Positions 1 to 6,979 of a stretch of DNA of 10,131 nt are shown here, piece after piece. Location: positions 1-10,131 of the forward strand of contig RBNI01007624.1 in NCBI GenBank assembly GCA_003990745.1. Direction: 5' to 3'. The notes below the pieces were generated by a model, which made no database searches, was not told the origin of the DNA, and saw only the letters and a list, made by a program, of their open reading frames with translations. A program made the translations under genes and the position numbers. This stretch comes from Jimgerdemannia flammicorona (Eukaryota; Mucoromycota; Endogonomycetes; Endogonales; Endogonaceae). Position 1 is the first letter of the stretch. Every line of letters starts with the position of its first letter.

Positions 1-184
1 AAACTGCCACAATTGCTGTATTATGAACACCCGCATCTGTACCGTCGATGAAGACCGAAATTAGGATCTTGAGTCGTTATGATCTTCACAATAAATTACC
101 TAGTTATTCTTTTGCTTCTTCTAAGTTTTTAGTCAGAAATTCTCAAGACTGAGATATTTGCTAGCATAATATATATATATATAT
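1..184. other. Left flank, no supported gene
   Basis: All three forward frames are broken by stops within this stretch. The longest ATG frame (48-152) has 34 codons and no recognisable motif, and the reverse strand carries only AT-repeat translation. The last 20 bases are an AT dinucleotide run that abuts the left LTR. It could be the edge of a host gene or intergenic DNA, and I cannot tell which. Confidence 0.5.
167..184. repeat. AT microsatellite, left side of insertion site
   Basis: A nearly pure AT run ends directly at the first TG of the left LTR. A matching run resumes at 6983, after the right LTR. The element therefore lies inside an AT microsatellite. The flanks agree for 4 bases (atat) or 6 bases but not for 5, and the repeat makes any duplication length ambiguous. 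Confidence 0.85.
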
Positions 185-364
185 TGTAACATAGCAGACG
201 CTTAACCTTGTAAGTATGTCGGATTTCTGTATCTTGAATTCTTGATCTTCTTTGACTCCGTGGAGTCCTTGGTATGCAGGGGTGGGTGAGTTCGAAGTGT
301 ATCTACCCGCAGGCTTACTAGTTCCTTTGCTTTCTCTTTGCTTTTGAACTATTTCGATCTGAGG

Positions 365-370
365 TTTATT
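365..370 (-). terminator. Possible polyadenylation signal in the 3' LTR
   Basis: The minus strand reads AATAAA 18 bases downstream of the TATA-like box. The copy in the 5' LTR is at 6651-6656. In an LTR this arrangement could place the signal at or near R. Fungal polyadenylation signals are loose, so this is weak on its own. Confidence 0.35.
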
Positions 371-455
371 CACTCTAAGATACTGGGTTATTTATACAGG
401 TTTTGCTAGCTATGTGATGGCTAAGTTATGTGGCTAAGTTTATGAGTCATTTAGT

Positions 456-621
456 AAGTGTCGAGACATTTTGACATTGTCTAAATGCTATACTATATCG
501 GGTCATCAATTTTGCAAGTATCGAGATATTTCAACATTGTCTAAATGCTATACTATACCGGGTCATCGATTTCGCAAGTGTCGAGATATTTCAACATTGT
601 CTAAATGCTATACTATACTGG
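456..621 (-). repeat. 60-bp tandem repeat array in the 3' LTR
   Basis: Units lie at 456-515, 516-575 and 576-621, the last one partial. They match the array at 6742-6907 base for base in spacing. Differences between units and between LTRs are mostly CpG transitions. The array was present before the last transposition, since both LTRs have the same copy number. Confidence 0.9.
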
Positions 622-696
622 GAATCGGATTCAGGTACTGCGATCAAATGTCTAATTCCCCCTGATTCAGATTACTAATTCGGATTGACCATCACA

Positions 697-706
697 ACTT
701 CCTCCT
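697..706 (-). promoter_or_regulatory. Polypurine tract
   Basis: Directly against the 3' LTR the minus strand reads AGGAGGAAGT, a purine run ending at the LTR's TGTGA. This is the expected position of the RNase H-resistant primer for plus-strand DNA synthesis. The tract is short, but its position makes the call fairly safe. Confidence 0.75.
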
Positions 707-737
707 GAATAGGTGATTCATCCCTGAAATATCCTAT

Positions 738-1199
738 TCATTCAAACTCCCAGGCTTCCACAGTTTGTATGGTCTTGTACTGTGCAATTTGTTGCATCAC
801 GGTTTCCCAATAATGTCGCCTGACTTGCTCAAAGTCTGTAGGGATTATTTCTCGGATATGGGCTAGTGCTGGTTCATCATCTCGAAACAGCTTATGAATT
901 CTCTTGGCAATGGTGATCTGTGAATAAGAGAGTTGACACTCCGCAATCCAATCTTCTTTGGTCATTTCCACATTCTGGTTAAGTATCTGTCTGAGCTTGA
1001 AGTACTCTTGGAACTCCGTTCTATGATGGTAGGCCTTGAAGTACGAAATTCAAGAGAGATGGGTCTGGACAATACTTTGGATACTGTCATAACATTCTTC
1101 TATAGTCGGGGGTTCAGTAGTATGCCATTGTCTCTCAATGGCTCTTTGGGCAGCACTAGTGATCTTGAGTGCTGTTTCAGTGCTTTGGTTATTGGCCAT
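738..1199 (-). pseudogene. Extra ORF downstream of integrase, unknown function
   Basis: An ATG at 1197-1199 lies inside the last codons of integrase and opens a frame, different from integrase, that runs to TGA 738-740. It has 153 codons before the stop, one of which is a TGA (1050-1052) after THLS. The second half alone is open for 77 codons, from GTG or ATG near 971. The protein begins MANNQSTETALKITSAAQRA and has many charged and helix-forming residues, with no signal peptide or membrane segment. A later part reads EDWIAECQLSYSQIT, and it ends VEAWEFE. I do not recognise it. The one stop, the overlapping start and the fill of nearly all space between integrase and the polypurine tract suggest a real element gene, expressed by reinitiation or from a separate RNA. 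It is not env-like. Confidence 0.65.
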
Positions 1200-2382
1200 G
1201 ATACCTCTTGAGTCAGTTTCGGTGGATAGTAGTGGGGATGATTGTGCCTGAAGTTTTTCATAGCCAAAAGGTAGTCCCTTTTATATCTTGCACTAGGTAA
1301 GGTCCTTCCCACTTGGGCTCCAGTTTTCGTGACCATGAAGCTTCTACCATATTCTGATATACTAGGACTTTGTCTCCTATCTTGATAATCTCCAAGAGTT
1401 TGTAGGTCTTTTCTGCATTGTTCCATTAAAGTGTCTGCACCTTAATGATGTAATCTTCAGCCTTCTTCCTGATTTGGTATAGTTTCCGTATCTCCGTGTC
1501 TATGCGTTTCCAGACAGCATCTCTATTGGATGATAAGGTTTCTTGAGAACTTTCTTCTCCGAACAGCATTTCTCGAGGGGTGAAGTGGGTGCTTTGTGAT
1601 CGAATATCCCAAAGAGCAGATAATGCTATTGGCAGATAGTGATCCCAATTTTCGTAGTTATCACAGATCTTGGTGATAACATTCTTGAGTATTTTGTTGG
1701 TCCTTTCTGCTTGTCCATTTCCTTGGGGATGGTATGCTGTGGTCCGAATATGCTGGATCTTGTATTTCTTGTAGAGAATCTCAAAGAACTGGTTCACAAA
1801 TTCTGTTCCTCTGTCTGTGGTAACTTGTGCTGGAGTCTTGAATCGGCAGATGATTTCTTTGTGAAAGAAATCAGCAATTGACTATGCATTGGCTTCTTTG
1901 AGAGGTCCTGCCTCTATTCATTTCGTAAAGAGGTCCACAATAACAATGATGTATTGGTTGCCAGTCAAGGTCAAGGGTAGAGGACCAATTACATCTATTG
2001 CAATATGGGCGAATGGTACCAGTTCTATGTGTGCTGATCCTGGGGCTTGATTTCATTGGTCTTGTTTTTGTTTCTGGCATTTGTCGCAGGTCTTGACAAA
2101 TTGTCTGATATCTTCCTCCATTCCTGGCCACCACATTGTTCTTCTTACTTTGTCATATGTGTTTTTTCCTCCTAGATGGCTGAGTTCGTGTATTGATTTC
2201 ATTGCTTGCTCCTTCTTGTGATCGGGTATGACTAGTAGTTTTCCTTTCTTCAGTGTTTCTCCATTGGTTTCGAATTGTTTCCATATCCTGCTGATAATTG
2301 TTTGTGTTCATTCTTCTAGATGTTGGGGCATCTTTCACTGTCCCAGGTAGGTGATGATTCTGTAGTAGAGTTCCTTATTCAT
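1189..2382 (-). pseudogene. Integrase with GPY-type C-terminal domain
   Basis: Integrase inserts the cDNA into the genome. The zinc-binding N-terminus has HELSH (2176-2190) and CDKC (2077-2088). The catalytic core has Asp in IAIDVIG (1993-1995), Asp in TTDRGTE (1813-1815) and Glu in QAERTN (1705-1707), with 35 residues between the last two, the classic DX35E spacing. The C-terminal SH3-like domain has GDKVLVYQ and WEGPY (GPY at 1297-1305), then a short tail with HRN, TGA (1213-1215), LKRYH. Related integrases have Arg at that stop. Other stops are at 2335, 2308, 2053, 1918 (Trp context FTK-stop-IEA), 1882, 1426 and 1258. No chromodomain follows. The TAA at 1189-1191 overlaps the start of the next ORF. 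Confidence 0.95.
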
Positions 2383-2937
2383 GATTGATTTGCTGGTTGG
2401 AGGTGTTTCGGGGTGTCCATGAGAGGGCATCTACATTGGCATTGGTTCTTCCTGGGTGGTGTACGATTGTTACATTATAGGCTTGTAACTTCATGATCCA
2501 TCTGGCATAGATTCCTTTGGGTTGTCTGGTGGTCAGTAGCCAGGTGAGGGCTGAGTGGTCTGTCTGGATAGTGAAGTGTCTTCCGGCGAGGTAGTAGTGG
2601 AACTTTTCCACAATCCAGATGACCGCGAGGCATTCTAACTTGTAGGATTCATATTCTTTTTCAGCTCCTCTAGTTCCTCGGCTCAGGTATGCAATGATAT
2701 ACTCTACTTTGTCCTTCTTCTGGGCCAGGACTGCTCCAAGTCCTTGTGTACTTGCATCTGTCTATAGGATAAATTCTTGAGTCCAATTGGGTCTTCTAAG
2801 GATGGGTGCCTGGGTCAGCCTGACCTTGAGTTCATCAAATGCTTTTTGTTGCCTGCCAGTCCATTGGAACTTGATATCCTTCTTGTTGAGTTTGTAAATT
2901 GGGCCTACAATGTTGGAAAATCCTCTAATAAATCTGC
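2383..2937 (-). pseudogene. RT connection and RNase H domain, displaced by two frameshifts
   Basis: RNase H removes the RNA strand during reverse transcription. The reading changes frame at 2936-2937 (one base lost) and changes back near 2383 (one base gained), so only this block is out of frame. It carries the Ty3-type connection RFIRGFS and the first catalytic Asp in TDAS (2756-2758), directly after TAG 2762-2764. It also carries a Glu-rich KEYESYKLE block and the Asp of QTDHS (2558-2560). The usual closing DALSR reads DALSW, with TGG at 2417-2419. A CGG to TGG change at a CpG site explains this and is a missense trace of the same decay. Confidence 0.9.
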
Positions 2938-3720
2938 ATAGTAGGAGGTGAGTCCCATGAAGGCTTGGGCTTCAGTGACTGTAGTGGGTCTTGGATATGC
3001 TGCTACTGCCTGTATCTTGAGGGGGTCCATGTGTGTTCCATCTCGGTTAATGATATGTCCGAGGTAAGAGATCTTGATTTCCACAAACTTGCATTTCTTC
3101 AGTTTGATGTAAAGACCATGCTTCCTCAACCTTTCTATCATCTGCTGGATGTGCTGCAGGTGTTCTTTGGCTGTCTTGCTGTAGATGATTACATCATCCA
3201 TGTAAACCATCATCCATTTCCCCATATCATAGCAGAAGATTTTGTTCATCATTCGCTGGAAGCTTGCTGGTGCATTATACATTCCGAATGGCATTCACAG
3301 GTAGACATAGGTTCTGTCTGGGGTGATGAAAGCTGATTTCTCACTCGCTGCTTCTGTGAGGCCGATTTGATAGAATCCTGAGTATAAGTCCAAGGTGCTG
3401 TAGTACTGTACTTCGTCTCCCAGAGTTACAAGAATATCACTGATAAGGGGTAGTGGTTGGTGATCCTTCTTAGTAATCGAGTTGAGCTTTCTATAATCAG
3501 TACAGAGTTTTGGTGCGAATTCTCCTGGCTTGCTTCCTTTCTTCGGGGCTAGTACAACTGGTGAAGCCCAAGGACTACTGGCTTCTTTGATGATACCGGC
3601 TTCTTCCATCTGCTTGATTTCTTCTCTGAGCTATTCACGGTAGGCTGGCGGGATGGGTCTTGCTTTCTGATAGATTGGTTCAGTGTCTCCTGTATCCACA
3701 TCATGGTAGTAGTGTGGGGT
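2937..3720 (-). pseudogene. Reverse transcriptase domain
   Basis: This RNA/DNA-dependent DNA polymerase copies element RNA into cDNA. The thumb-side entry has ARPIPPAYRE, then TAG (3631-3633). Next come the conserved SSPWASPVVL and TDYRKLN blocks, motif A with STLDLYSGFYQI, the MPFGMYNAPASFQ block just after TGA 3295-3297, and the catalytic YMDD at 3193-3204. The order and spacing are those of Ty3/gypsy polymerases. The position before MPFG is usually Arg or Val, consistent with CGA decaying to TGA. The domain ends at a frameshift after the Tyr-Tyr pair at 2938-2943. Confidence 0.95.
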
Positions 3721-3888
3721 CTTTCCTTTGATATCCTTGAAATCTGTGGCAAGGACATCCTCGAATTCGTAGAGTATCTTCTTGAGTTCTTTCTTGAGTG
3801 GAAACTCATTCCCGATAGTGTAGCTGTGCTTGGTTGTGGTTTCCTCCTTCTTGTGATCTAATTCAGTGATTTTGGTGCTGGCAAATAC

Positions 3889-4289
3889 TCCTCTTCTAGT
3901 GGATCCGAATCCTTTCCTTCCTCTCTCTGTTTCCTGCAACTTCTTGACTTCCATGATCTTTGGTTGTAGAACTGGGAAGATCAGCATCTGTGCCAGCCGA
4001 TCCTTCTTCTTGACTGGGAATGGAATGGTAGGATTGTGATTCCTGGCAATGAGTAGTATTTCCCCATGTAGTCTGAATCGATGACTCCTCCTTCAATGGT
4101 GATTTTACTTTTTGCCAGGCTGCTTCTTGTTTTAAGAATTCCAACATGGTCCTTTGGAATGGTCATCTCCAGTCCAGTTGCGAGTAGGGTGGTTGTCTGG
4201 GGCTCCAGTACAGTTTCCTCCACTGTGGCAATATTCATTCCAGCTGCATTTTCTGACTTATATTCTGGTAGAACTGCATTAGGATGGAT
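3889..4289 (-). pseudogene. dut: dUTPase (trimeric dUTP pyrophosphatase family), split by a frameshift
   Basis: dUTPase hydrolyses dUTP to dUMP and pyrophosphate, which keeps uracil out of newly made DNA. All five family motifs can be found. Motif 1 is ENAAGMNI (4230-4253), where the usual Asp after Gly-x is Asn. Motif 2 is TRSSLA (4113-4130). Motif 3 is GVIDSDY (4068-4088). Motif 4 is DRLAQ (3988-4002), with Lys where Gly often precedes Asp. Motif 5 is RGRKGFGST (3898-3924). Motifs 1-3 are in the protease frame. Motifs 4-5 are in the reverse-transcriptase frame. The switch lies in a run of four C on the plus strand at 4062-4065, right after motif 3. The domain sits between protease and reverse transcriptase. 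Lentiviruses carry theirs between RNase H and integrase, and betaretroviruses near nucleocapsid-protease. Confidence 0.93.
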
Positions 4290-4673
4290 TTTCTGAATCT
4301 TGACCTTGATCTCTTCTTCATCGTCACTTTCTTCTAGAAGGGCTGGTGGTTCATCATCTTCCTCCTCTTCTTTTTTTCTTCTGGCCTGTTCTTTGAGAAC
4401 CTTCTGTTTTCTTTCATAGTGGATCTTCTTGATTCTACCAGTGCATTGGTAGCAATCATTGACATGCTCCATGTAGTACATCTTGATTCCATGGGGGCAG
4501 ACTCCTTGTGGCGCATATCCTTCTGCAATCTTCTTGCACCATTCCTCCTCACTCATCCATCTGACTTTCTTCTTTTTCTGCATGGTTACCATGTAGGCTT
4601 CCTCTTGCTCACCTTCTTCTTCCTCCATCTCGGGGAGCACTTCTTTGTTAACATTGATAGGGATTCGCATCTT
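4290..4673 (-). pseudogene. Protease-dUTPase linker with a Cys/His cluster and acidic tail
   Basis: About 128 codons join protease to dUTPase. They open with an acidic Glu run (EMEEEEGEQEE) followed by a basic KKKK. A Cys/His cluster at 4443-4538 holds six possible metal ligands: C, C-x-H, H-x3-C-x2-C. In the text these are WC, then VCPHG, then EHVNDCYQC. A Lys/Arg-rich helix and a strongly acidic stretch (KEEEEDDEPP, ESDDEEE) follow. I know of no standard domain at this place in Metaviridae. A zinc-binding module is inference from the residue pattern alone. The frame is open throughout. Confidence 0.55.
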
Positions 4674-5003
4674 TTGTCCTCGGTAGACAATCTGCATCTT
4701 CTGTGCATTCAGATCGATTATTGCTCTGGCTTTATGAAGCCACTGGTTACCAATGAGGATGTTGTAGTTAGTTGCATTGGTTACAATCACATCAACCGGG
4801 ATGGTTGCTCCTCTGAACTTGATGGGAACATCTCGGATCTTTCCCAGAGGGGTGGCTCTTGTGCTATCTGCTGTGACGAATACCAGCTTGGTTGCTTCTT
4901 TGATCTCCCATCCTAAGTAGTCTACTGCCTTCTTGCTGAGGAGACATCCTCCTGCTCCTGTGTCTATGATGGCTTCAAAGATTCTATCTTCAATTTGGTA
5001 GGT
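4674..5003 (-). pseudogene. Retropepsin-type aspartic protease domain
   Basis: The domain would cut the polyprotein during particle maturation. The catalytic motif DTGA lies at 4953-4964 in the context AIIDTGAGGCLLS. About 67 residues later comes ILIGNQWLHKARAIIDL (from 4758 down), which fits the second conserved hydrophobic-Gly motif near the C-terminus of retropepsins. The length of about 110 residues is normal for a single-domain protease that acts as a dimer. No stop or frameshift falls within the domain, so this is the best preserved piece of the element. It lies between the Gag linker and the Cys/His-acidic linker. Confidence 0.9.
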
Positions 5004-5009
5004 TGCATA

Positions 5010-5537
5010 GGCAGAAGTCTTGCAGTTGTCTTTACTTTCCTCTCCAGAGTCTTCTTGAACATTATTGGCCTCAGTTATCTTCCAACCTTGCTCCTTGGTG
5101 GTTTCTGCCAGTCCAAATCTCATTTGCTGCCTGAATGTGGGGATTTCTGCCAGCTGGCCGAAGGTTGCATTGACTTTTTGTTGGCTGAGATCCTTGAAGA
5201 TATCATACTTGAAAGTCTTAGTCTTGCAAAGCTTCTTCTCCTTTTCTCCTTCACTTGCTGGAGTGGTTCCTCAGATGATATCTTGGACTGCTTGCTCGAG
5301 CTCTATGTCTTGATCCATTTCTTCAGCTTGGCTTTCTGTAGTTGTTTCCATCTACTTTTCCACTGGGTTCTTCTTGGGTCTTCCTGGTGATCACTTGTAG
5401 GGTTCCTTGCAAACATCCTTCTTAGTAGTCTGAGCAGGATAGGCCTCCCATTTCTCATCTGAATCTCCAATTTCCTCAAAGGTGATGATGTTGGCTTGCT
5501 CCTTATTTCTAGTAGTAGCATTACTTGGCTAGGCCTT
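5010..5537 (-). pseudogene. Linker between nucleocapsid and protease
   Basis: The stretch stays in the gag frame and carries five of the element's stops: TAG at 5529 and 5352, and TGA at 5391 and 5271, with TGA 5538 at its edge. It is rich in Glu, Lys, Asp and Thr, with no globular motif I recognise. The part nearest protease (from about 5260) is open and includes an ATG at 5121-5123 that begins a 380-codon open stretch. That ATG is probably an internal Met rather than a start. The density of stops here may reflect weaker constraint or more CGA/CAG codons. Confidence 0.6.
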
Positions 5538-6368
5538 TCACTTGGTTTCACTCATACATTCATATGAGTAGTGGCCTTCTTCTCCACAGCTGTAGCAGGT
5601 ACCTTTCTTCTTGTCTGAGGTAGTGGCAAACTTCTGAATTGGGTGGCGATCTCTTCCTCTGATTTCTTTTACCATATCTCCTAGGTGAGCGGTCATTTCA
5701 GCGAACTGTTTGGCAAGTTCTTCCATAGGATCACTATTTCTCTGTTGTTCTGTAGCTCTTGGCTGAGGTGTGTTTTGATTGATCATAGTGGTAGAGATCA
5801 CACTAGTTGGCTTGGGTGCTTTGATTCTAATGCCAGTAACTCTTTCCATTGTATGGTCTTGTGGATATCTGGCTATCCAATATCGCTGAGCATAGGTGAC
5901 CTTTTGTGCCAGATCCAGGACTACTAGTGATGAGCGGATGGCCAAGGCTATCTCTGGGTGAACTCCTTTCATGAAGGTTGCTTCTGCTACTTGGTCTCGG
6001 ATGGCATCAGCATAATCTGCAAGGATTATCTGATATCGGATTCTTGTGAAGAATGTGTTTGGATCCTCGCTCATTCCTTGACATGTTGTATTGAGCTGGT
6101 CCTTCAGGGCTTGCTTGATCTTGTCTGTGTAATAGGTATTCCGGAGCCAGGTCTTCTGTACATTCAGTGTAGCATCGGCATCATTTCCTGCATGGGTTGT
6201 GGCTGTAAATGCTGCTCTTGTGGGTCCTCATAGGCTGTAGGGCATGAGGGCTACTTGCTGTCCTGCAGTTAAGGTCCTAACAGCAGCATACTGCTCGAAA
6301 TCATCTATGAAGGTGACAATTAATTTGTCTGAAGTATATCCATAGAATACAGGTGGTCTCATGTCCAT
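5538..6368 (-). pseudogene. gag: Gag region: capsid and nucleocapsid with CCHC zinc knuckle
   Basis: Gag packages the element RNA into virus-like particles in the cytoplasm. The frame begins MDMRPPVFYG and is broken by TGA at codon 47 (6228-6230), where the reading continues in frame without loss. A helical, charged middle part is followed by a Pro/Gln-rich stretch. The only nucleic-acid-binding motif is one zinc knuckle at 5556-5597 (codons 258-271) of the form C-x2-C-x4-H-x4-C, reading CYSCGEEGHYSYEC. The TGA at 5538-5540 lies four codons after the knuckle. It is probably a decayed Arg codon rather than the true end of Gag, because the frame continues into protease. The N-terminal half shows no motif I can name beyond a general capsid-like composition. 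Confidence 0.85.
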
Positions 6369-6470
6369 TTTGTCTGATTGTGTTGTGTGAGTTCTTGTGG
6401 TAGTGGTTGTTCGTTGTTCAGCTTGAAAGTGAGGGATTCGTCTTGAATCACCAGCCAATGGGCACCAAGT
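6368..6470 (-). other. Untranslated leader between 5' LTR and gag
   Basis: About 100 bases hold the primer-binding site, then mixed sequence leading to the gag ATG at 6366-6368. The frame of gag stays open upstream through this leader into the LTR (to 6659) but contains no ATG there. I see no splice donor or packaging signal that I could defend. Confidence 0.55.
6451..6467 (-). promoter_or_regulatory. Putative primer-binding site (tRNA)
   Basis: Three bases inside the 5' LTR the minus strand reads TGGTGCCCATTGGCTGG. It begins with TGG, as expected for pairing with the CCA end of a tRNA. The site is in the right place for minus-strand priming. It does not match the initiator-Met primer (TGGTA...) that many Ty3/gypsy elements use. 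The complementary tRNA would end in GGGCACCA, and I cannot name it without the host tRNA set. Confidence 0.7.
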
Positions 6471-6673
6471 TGTAATGTAGTGGACACTTAACCTTGTAAG
6501 TACGTCGGATTTCTGTATCTTGAATTCTTGATCTTCTTTGACTCTGCAGAGTCCTTGGTATACAGGGGTGGGTGAGTTCGAAGTGTATCTGCCCACAGGC
6601 TTACTAGTTCCTTTGCTTTCTCTTTGCTTTTGAACTATTTTGATCTGAGGTTTATTCACTCTAAGATACTGGG

Positions 6674-6682
6674 TTATTTATA
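6674..6682 (-). promoter_or_regulatory. TATA-like box of the 5' LTR promoter
   Basis: The minus strand reads TATAAATAA here and is unchanged in the other LTR (388-396). It lies about 300 bases into the LTR and just downstream of the 60-bp repeats. Transcription would start near 6645-6650, giving a leader of about 280 bases before the gag ATG. The start site itself is not visible and is inferred. Confidence 0.6.
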
Positions 6683-6741
6683 CAGGTTTTGCTAGCTATG
6701 TGATGGCTAAGTTATGCGGCTAAGTTTATGAGTCATTTAGT

Positions 6742-6907
6742 AAGTGTCAAGATATTTCAACATTGTCTAAATGCTATACTATATCGGGTCATCGATTTCG
6801 CAAGTGTTGAGATATTTCAACATTGTCTAAATGCTATACTATACTGGATCATCGATTTCGCAAGTGTCGAGATATTTCAACATTGTCTAAATGCTATACT
6901 ATACTGG
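6742..6907 (-). repeat. 60-bp tandem repeat array in the LTR U3 region
   Basis: Two full 60-bp units (6742-6801, 6802-6861) and about 46 bp of a third share a core that reads cattgtctaaatgctatact on the plus strand. The array lies upstream of the TATA-like box in the direction of transcription, so it is in U3, where tandem repeats often act as enhancers in other retroelements. An enhancer role here is inference. The same units occur at 456-621 in the other LTR. Confidence 0.9.
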
Positions 6908-6979
6908 GAATCGGATTCAGGTACCGCGATCAAATGTCTAATTCCCCCTAATTCAGATTACTAATTCGGATTGACCGTC

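Larger units (their letters stand above)
185..696 (-). repeat. 3' LTR (left in window)
   Basis: This 512-bp repeat has exactly the same length as the copy at 6471-6982. The two align without gaps with 27 differences (5.3 percent), all transitions. It begins and ends with the standard TG and CA dinucleotides. It holds the same 60-bp tandem units (456-621), TATAAATAA box (388-396) and AATAAA motif (365-370) as the other LTR. In an active element this copy would supply transcript termination. Confidence 0.97.
1189..6368 (-). pseudogene. gag-pro-dut-pol polyprotein gene, degraded
   Basis: The reading starts at ATG 6366-6368, the first ATG in the frame, because the frame entering from the LTR has only a GTG. 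It ends at TAA 1189-1191. Gag through the middle of dUTPase lies in one frame broken only by stops at 6228, 5538, 5529, 5391, 5352 and 5271. A one-base loss at 4062-4065 moves the reading to the frame of reverse transcriptase. A second loss at 2936-2937 and a gain near 2383 displace only the RNase H part. Further stops lie at 3631, 3295, 2762, 2335, 2308, 2053, 1918, 1882, 1426, 1258 and 1213. Of the 17, 11 are TGA, 5 TAG and 1 TAA, and each is one C:G to T:A change from a sense codon. The ancestor was most likely a single ORF of about 1,726 codons with no gag-pol frameshift. Confidence 0.9.

Noticed and set aside
48..152. Small ORF of 34 codons in the left flank
   Set aside because: It is short, has no motif and has no gene context.
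456..621. CRISPR-like repeat array
   Set aside because: The units are contiguous 60-bp tandem copies with no unique spacers, lie inside an LTR and recur in its partner.
738..1199. Envelope or movement-type gene
   Set aside because: There is no signal peptide, transmembrane helix or glycosylation-rich ectodomain, and the product is short and soluble-looking.
1189..1300. Chromodomain after integrase
   Set aside because: Only about 35 codons follow the GPY motif before the stop, which is too short for a chromodomain, and no aromatic-cage pattern is visible.
4419..5390. Long plus-strand open frames (165 and 131 codons) opposite protease and its linkers
   Set aside because: They are antisense to well-supported protease and linker sequence and have no motif of their own. 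Their Leu/Phe/Ser-rich content is the mirror of Lys/Glu-rich coding on the other strand.
1189..6368. A genetic code in which TGA is read as Trp, which would remove most stops
   Set aside because: Five TAG and one TAA would remain. The conserved contexts at TGA sites mostly expect Arg, and only 1918 clearly expects Trp. The LTRs show the same C:G to T:A decay without any coding.
6369..6659. N-terminal extension of Gag starting inside the 5' LTR
   Set aside because: The frame is open but its first codon at 6657-6659 is GTG and no ATG precedes 6368. The sequence covers the primer-binding site and looks like chance openness.
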